A stretch of DNA of 64,000 nt from Burhinus oedicnemus (Eukaryota; Chordata; Aves; Charadriiformes; Burhinidae): assembly GCA_008921705.1 (NCBI GenBank), contig VFFE01009203.1, forward strand, positions 445,909-509,908. The letters are read 5' to 3'. Every line of letters begins with the position of its first letter. Within the stretch, counting starts at the first letter, position 1. The notes beneath the pieces were generated by a model. It did not search any database, had not been told where the DNA came from, and saw nothing but the letters and a program-made list of their open reading frames with translations. A program made the translations under genes and the position numbers. Shown piece after piece: positions 55,201 to 61,200 of the stretch.

Positions 55201-58200
55201 TAACAGCCCATCCATCAAACCCACATCTCTCCAATTTAGAGGTAAGGATGTTGAGGGGGACAGTGTCAAAGGCCTTGAAGAAGTCTAGGTAGATTACATC
55301 CGTAGCACAGAATCATAGAATCATTTAGGTTGGAAAAGACCTTTTAACATCATCAAGTCCAACCGTAAATCTAGCACTGCCAAGTTCATCACTAAACCAT
55401 GTCCCAAAGCACCACATCTACGCATCTTTGAAATACCTCCAGGGATGCTGACTCAACCACTTTCCTGGGCAGCCTGTTCCAATGCTTGACAACCATTTTG
55501 GTGAAGAATTTTTTTCCTAATATCCAATCTAAACCTCCACTTCCTTTGTCCATTGATGCAGTCACTCCATCATAGAAGGCCACTAGATTAGCAAGGCACG
55601 ATTTGCCCTTGGTGAAGCCATGTTGGCTCTCTAATGACTTCTGTCTTCTGTATGTTTCTACATATCTTCCAGAGGATCTGTTTTGTGATCTTACCAGGCA
55701 CAGAGGTAAGGCTGTTAAATTCACTTTAACCAAATGAGTTACAAATCTGAATCTTAAAAAAGTAGCAAAGTGTTTGGTTTCATTGAAGAATAAATGAAGA
55801 AGAAGGAAGGCACTATTATTATAACTATCATTACTAAAAATGGTGCATAGAAGAGGAATAGCATAATCAAGAAATGTAAAATACCTTGTTTTCCCAGTGG
55901 TTGTCAGTATTTGTATATCATTTCTGGCACAGCTTGTACCACACTTTTAAAAGAAAATTATGACCCTATCCATTCTTGTGGTTAGTTATTAAATCTGTTC
56001 TGCCTCTATGTATATACAGACTTTTCTGGATCGGAGACATCTTGACCATATCACAAGACAGGCTAAGAAAGACACTGCTCTAATTCTGAGTTTAGACTTA
56101 TGCACTATTACTATTCATTCATAATCCTAGTTATGTTGAGTTTGCTTAACTGGCAGAAGTAATTTCTTACAGGCTTTTCTGCCCACATACAACGAGAATA
56201 CATTTAGCCCACTGAGGTCTGAAAAGAAAAATATGCAAGAGATCTTCCATGCTCCCTTTACAGGAGCTAATGTTGGGGATGGGACTCAGCAGAGAAGACA
56301 GAATAGAAGTGAAAATAGAGCAACAGACAGACTTACCAGACCACAAAAGCAGAGCTCTAATGACAGAAAATGTATGTTAAAAGTTCTTGAATTCTCTCTT
56401 TTGGATTTCTGACCCCATTCGTGTCAAAGGGAAGAGAAAAGAGTTGCCTGACAGACAGTAATGTGAGATAATAACGGAGTTAATCCCTTGTTGACTTACA
56501 CATTCAAAAGCAGAATCAACATCATTAAAGCCCAATGGGGTACACTGGTTACTCTGTTGTTCAGTGTCTTTTGGGTCTTCAAAAACTGATGAGCAAAGTG
56601 GCAAAGTCTCAGTATAAGGAGCTTCAGAGGAAGCAAGATGATCTGAAGAAACCTTAGGAAAACTGAATGCACCAAGATGTCCTACACAACTTGATTATCC
56701 AAATCTTAAACACACAAAGTACTCACTAGGTCACTAAATTAATTCCCTGTGATCACAAGCAACAAAGAATAAATGGTTAATTTAGAACGGTTTGCTAGGC
56801 ATTCCATTCAAGCCATCTATAATAAATATATGATCTGTAGTACAAAGACAAAAGCCATTAAAAATATAACATGCTACAGGAAGACAGGAGAAAGAAAGAT
56901 TTTCAATGTACTGAGTGACCTGTCATAGAACAATGATCCGTTAGGCTCTGGAAAACAACATCAGTACACATAAGAACACCATCTCATTTAACTCATTCTA
57001 GATTTAACAGAAAGTATCAATTTTCTACAGTTCATGTCATTTCATCCCTTCTGCTTATCAACTATTTTATGTGCTTCAAGTACAAAACTCAAAAGCTGTT
57101 TCCTGTATTTCAACACTCTCCTAGAAATATTACTACAATTCACATAGAACTGCAATAATGCATACATAAGCTAACCATTAAAGAACCTGCCGTAGTGAAG
57201 GTTTGGAGATAAGCTGCTCCACTAGCTGAGTCCTCTATCGTAAAGGAGTCATCTGAAATGGATGTGCCAAAGTACTGTCTGGTGGTCATGGTATGTCCTC
57301 CTTACCTATTAAAGGAGCCTATATACCTAGTTACGAAGCAGCTAAATGAAGATGAGATTAATCCAACACCTGTAGTTCACAGAAATATAATGTGTGAGTA
57401 TGTACCTGCAGACACACACATATAATAAACAGTCAGTAACAGATAATGCTAGAAAAGCAAATCATAAATGCACCCAGTTGCCTCTATAGAATGTCCTACT
57501 GCAAGATACGACATTAATTTACTTCTGTGATAGACAGAAACCAGGGACTTTCCAAAATATTTAAGGCTATCATAAATTGAACATTTTTTACTCTTTTGAA
57601 CTGGTGATAATAAGAAACTGTAAGTAAAGAAAACTGGGAGTATAACATGTGTCATAAATCGGCTGTCTTCCACTTCTTCCCTTGATTAGTTGCCAGTCCT
57701 GGCCACCTGCCACAGACTGGGGAAAGGGGAGGGGTCACATAAAGATTTTACCTAATGAGACGACAAAAGAAGCTAAAAGCTGCACAGAAGTGCCAGAGGC
57801 ATCAGACCCACAGGCACAGTAAAAATACAAAAGGGAGAAAGTAGTCAAAGATGGCTGTACAGAGGAAAAAAGAAGAACTAGTTTGTATTTTAGTCACCTC
57901 CAGAGAATGATGAAGGATACTTGGCCAAATCATGACCCCAGTCATCTAACACTGGGCATGCTCTGCCTACAGCTTTCAGGTTATAACTACAACTGGACAA
58001 ATAGACTGGCAGATATTAACTACCAAGATCAACCAACCACTCATTCAGTTTAAGGTTATGGCACACCTGTTTTTGAAAAGAAAAAGCCACATTTCATTGC
58101 CTGCCTTGGAGGCCAGTGGAAACGAGGAGATTCCAGATAGCCTTGTGAGATGAGGATATCCCTCTGACAAACCATGTCACTAATAGAATATTTAATTATC

Positions 58201-61200
58201 ATCAGCTGGAAATTTGGCTCAGTACACACACCGAAAGTTAGTGGACACTGTATGCCTACTGGGACACATAATGCTAAGCATATATTTATAATGTAGCATT
58301 GCAGAGCTGACTTTCTGCCTCTTTTCAGCCTCTGATAGCATACATCAATATGTACTTTACTACTCTGAGCAAGCTGGACAAGTCCTAGCGGCTACTGATT
58401 TCCAGAACATGGTCTAGGCTTTCAAAAATTTAATTAACTGCAGTGAGGCAAGTGTTTTAAAGAAATCTCCAGAAGACTAAAGAAATAATCTGTTCTGTTT
58501 GACCTCTAACATTGGCTTTCTGCATCATCATACCATGATCATACCATCATCCAGTTTACTCAGCTGTAAAATATTCCCAGATAGCGCTATCCTCTATCAT
58601 GTGGATGATATGAGTGATCGATTCTGTTGAGTAGATATAAAGAAAATGGTAAGCAAACCTCCGACATAAACGTGAGTCCTTTGCTTTCCCAGCCTTGAGG
58701 TAGAAATGTCAAGAAGAAGTCTGAACGGCTGCTTGCCCATCTGATGTGAATGAAGTGGAACAAATGTATTTAATGTACTTCCTGCTGTGAACAGCATGAG
58801 GCTTCAACAATTCCACTAAGGCAAGATGACTGTTTGTCAGCCTGGCTGTAAGGCTGTGTGCTCTCATGGCAACACTAAATACAGCAGCATGGAATTAAAA
58901 TCACGTGGGAAGACAGCCACTGACAAAAAACTTGAAACAAACAATAACTGTAAGCATTCTCCTCTTAGCCACAAACTTCCAGCTCCGCATTCATTACACC
59001 TCTTCTCTTCTGGTTTCCAAATGTGATTACAAACCAAGAATTTAAAATTTGCCCACAACACAAAACACAGTAAGTAAAACAAAAGTCCAAATCAGCAGCC
59101 TGTCAATCAAAACATTTGACTATGAGAGAGCAGAGCTTTGACTGCAAGCCTTGTTGCAAGGACTAAAGCATTTTTTATCAGACTTGTTGCACACAACACA
59201 GCAATGCTGGTAGCGTTGGAACCAAATTACAGTCTCCTCATTCCCAGATGAATACTAACAGAAGAGTTTGATCTCATTTTTTCTCTATGTGAAACAACTT
59301 CAGAGTCACAGCTTCAGTTGGAAAAACAGAATGCTTCCAGGCTGATTTTGCTTAGTTGCTAAGTGCCTGAGGATTAAGGCATTTCCATGGAAGACTGGGG
59401 TCTGAATGTTTTCAGGGTCTGAGACTAAACTCCAGGACTCCTCTCTCCAAGGGGAATGAAAAGCGCACAGCAACCTTATCTTCCTTTTCCTAGATGCATA
59501 ATATTATGTATTACCAATATGTAAAGTGCCTCCTCTGAATAAGCTTTATGCTGTGCTCTCCACGCAGGATAGGAATGCCCTGAACCAACCAACTGACCTC
59601 AAATTCTTCAGGGATTTCTGTTCATACCCCAGATCCTTGAGATGCATGAAGACAAGTAGCTCAGTCCATCAATTCTGGCTGGATTTAGTAATACAAGTTC
59701 ACATTTGCATGGAAAATGGTTGAGTTTTTTGTTTGTTTTTGGATTTTATCTTGAACATCTAGATACCTACTGAAACACTCTTCAGCATTCATTTCTTTAG
59801 ATTTCAATTAGATTATTTTAGATTTTTCTCTAGAAATCATAATTATTTTATGAAGCAGGCATAGTTATGCATCTTTTTTTTGTTTAATGGCATTTCATAG
59901 TAGGAGCTCTTTTAACACGAAATTAGAAAAAAATCCTTTCTTCATGACAGTAGTGCTTTACGACTTTGGGTTGAATGGCATATTAAATTTCTAAGGGTAG
60001 GGTTTATAACTACTGCCAGAAGTCAATGTATTCAGATGCACCAGGTACCCACAGTGATTGATGTCAACAGTTACTTCTCCTAGGATGGGATGGTTACTTG
60101 TAGTATATCTCTCTTTTCATTAAGTATAGAAGGATCCTCTCATAGCCTGCTTGAATGTCTAAATTTATAGATGGCTAATATCAAGTGAGATTACTGCCAC
60201 CCCAAGAGTGGATGATTTGCCTAAGTCTTTCTCCTGAATACTTTCTTCCAGTGGTTTATGGTTAGTAACTATCACCTCTGCCTCAAACAGATCCATGTTT
60301 TTATTTTTTAGTGTTTAAACTGTAGTGACACGTCTAACTTTGAATCCAAGATTTCCATGCATAACTTACTTTGCTGTGTATTTCATTAACTTAATCCTTT
60401 TCTTCTTTTCTGTCTCTAACTTCAGGACCTATCAGGAAAAGTCCCTTCCAAATTAAGAAATCTTGCAACAGCAGCACCGATTTTAAAATTACCTTTCACA
60501 ACATATAAATATACCTGTGCATGTTCTACATACAATGATTTTTTTTCACATTTTGCTTTGGCAGCACAGCACAACTGTATAATCCCCAATTAAAGTATTC
60601 AGTTGCCAGGAATTTCTTTAATATACTCTGGCTCACTAGAAAGTTGAGCACACCTCTTTTACTTTTTGTTTATTGTCATGATTGTATGGCAACTCAGCTA
60701 TTTTAGTTAGACCCTAAGGGCCTTCCCTACAAATAAAAGAAGAAGAAAAGACTTTGATGACAGGTACTGAAGGTGAATGTTTCCTAATTAACTTGCATTG
60801 AATGCCAGAGGACATAAGGTAATGTTGCTAGTGCTGACTTGACTTCCATAGGAAAGATCTCATGTAGTATTATTAAACTTTGACCTTTACTGTTTGTATC
60901 TTTTGACCTGAAGAAGTCAATGCATAATGTTAATCCAGTCACAGCACTTGGAGAAATCACAGCTTAATGACATGCTGTGACATTCGTCCAGAGAAACTTT
61001 GTTAAGTAGAAGATGAATTTAAATAAACAATGAAAAAAATATACCAGTAGATGTAAAGACACTAAAGTGGACTATGGAATTTAGTATGACAACATTACTA
61101 TTGCTCATAGGCTATTATATATGTGCTACAGCTTTTACCACCTCTATGTTAGGCATCTTCTGAATTGAATTTTATTGTTAAAAGCTAAAGAAAGTGCTTT

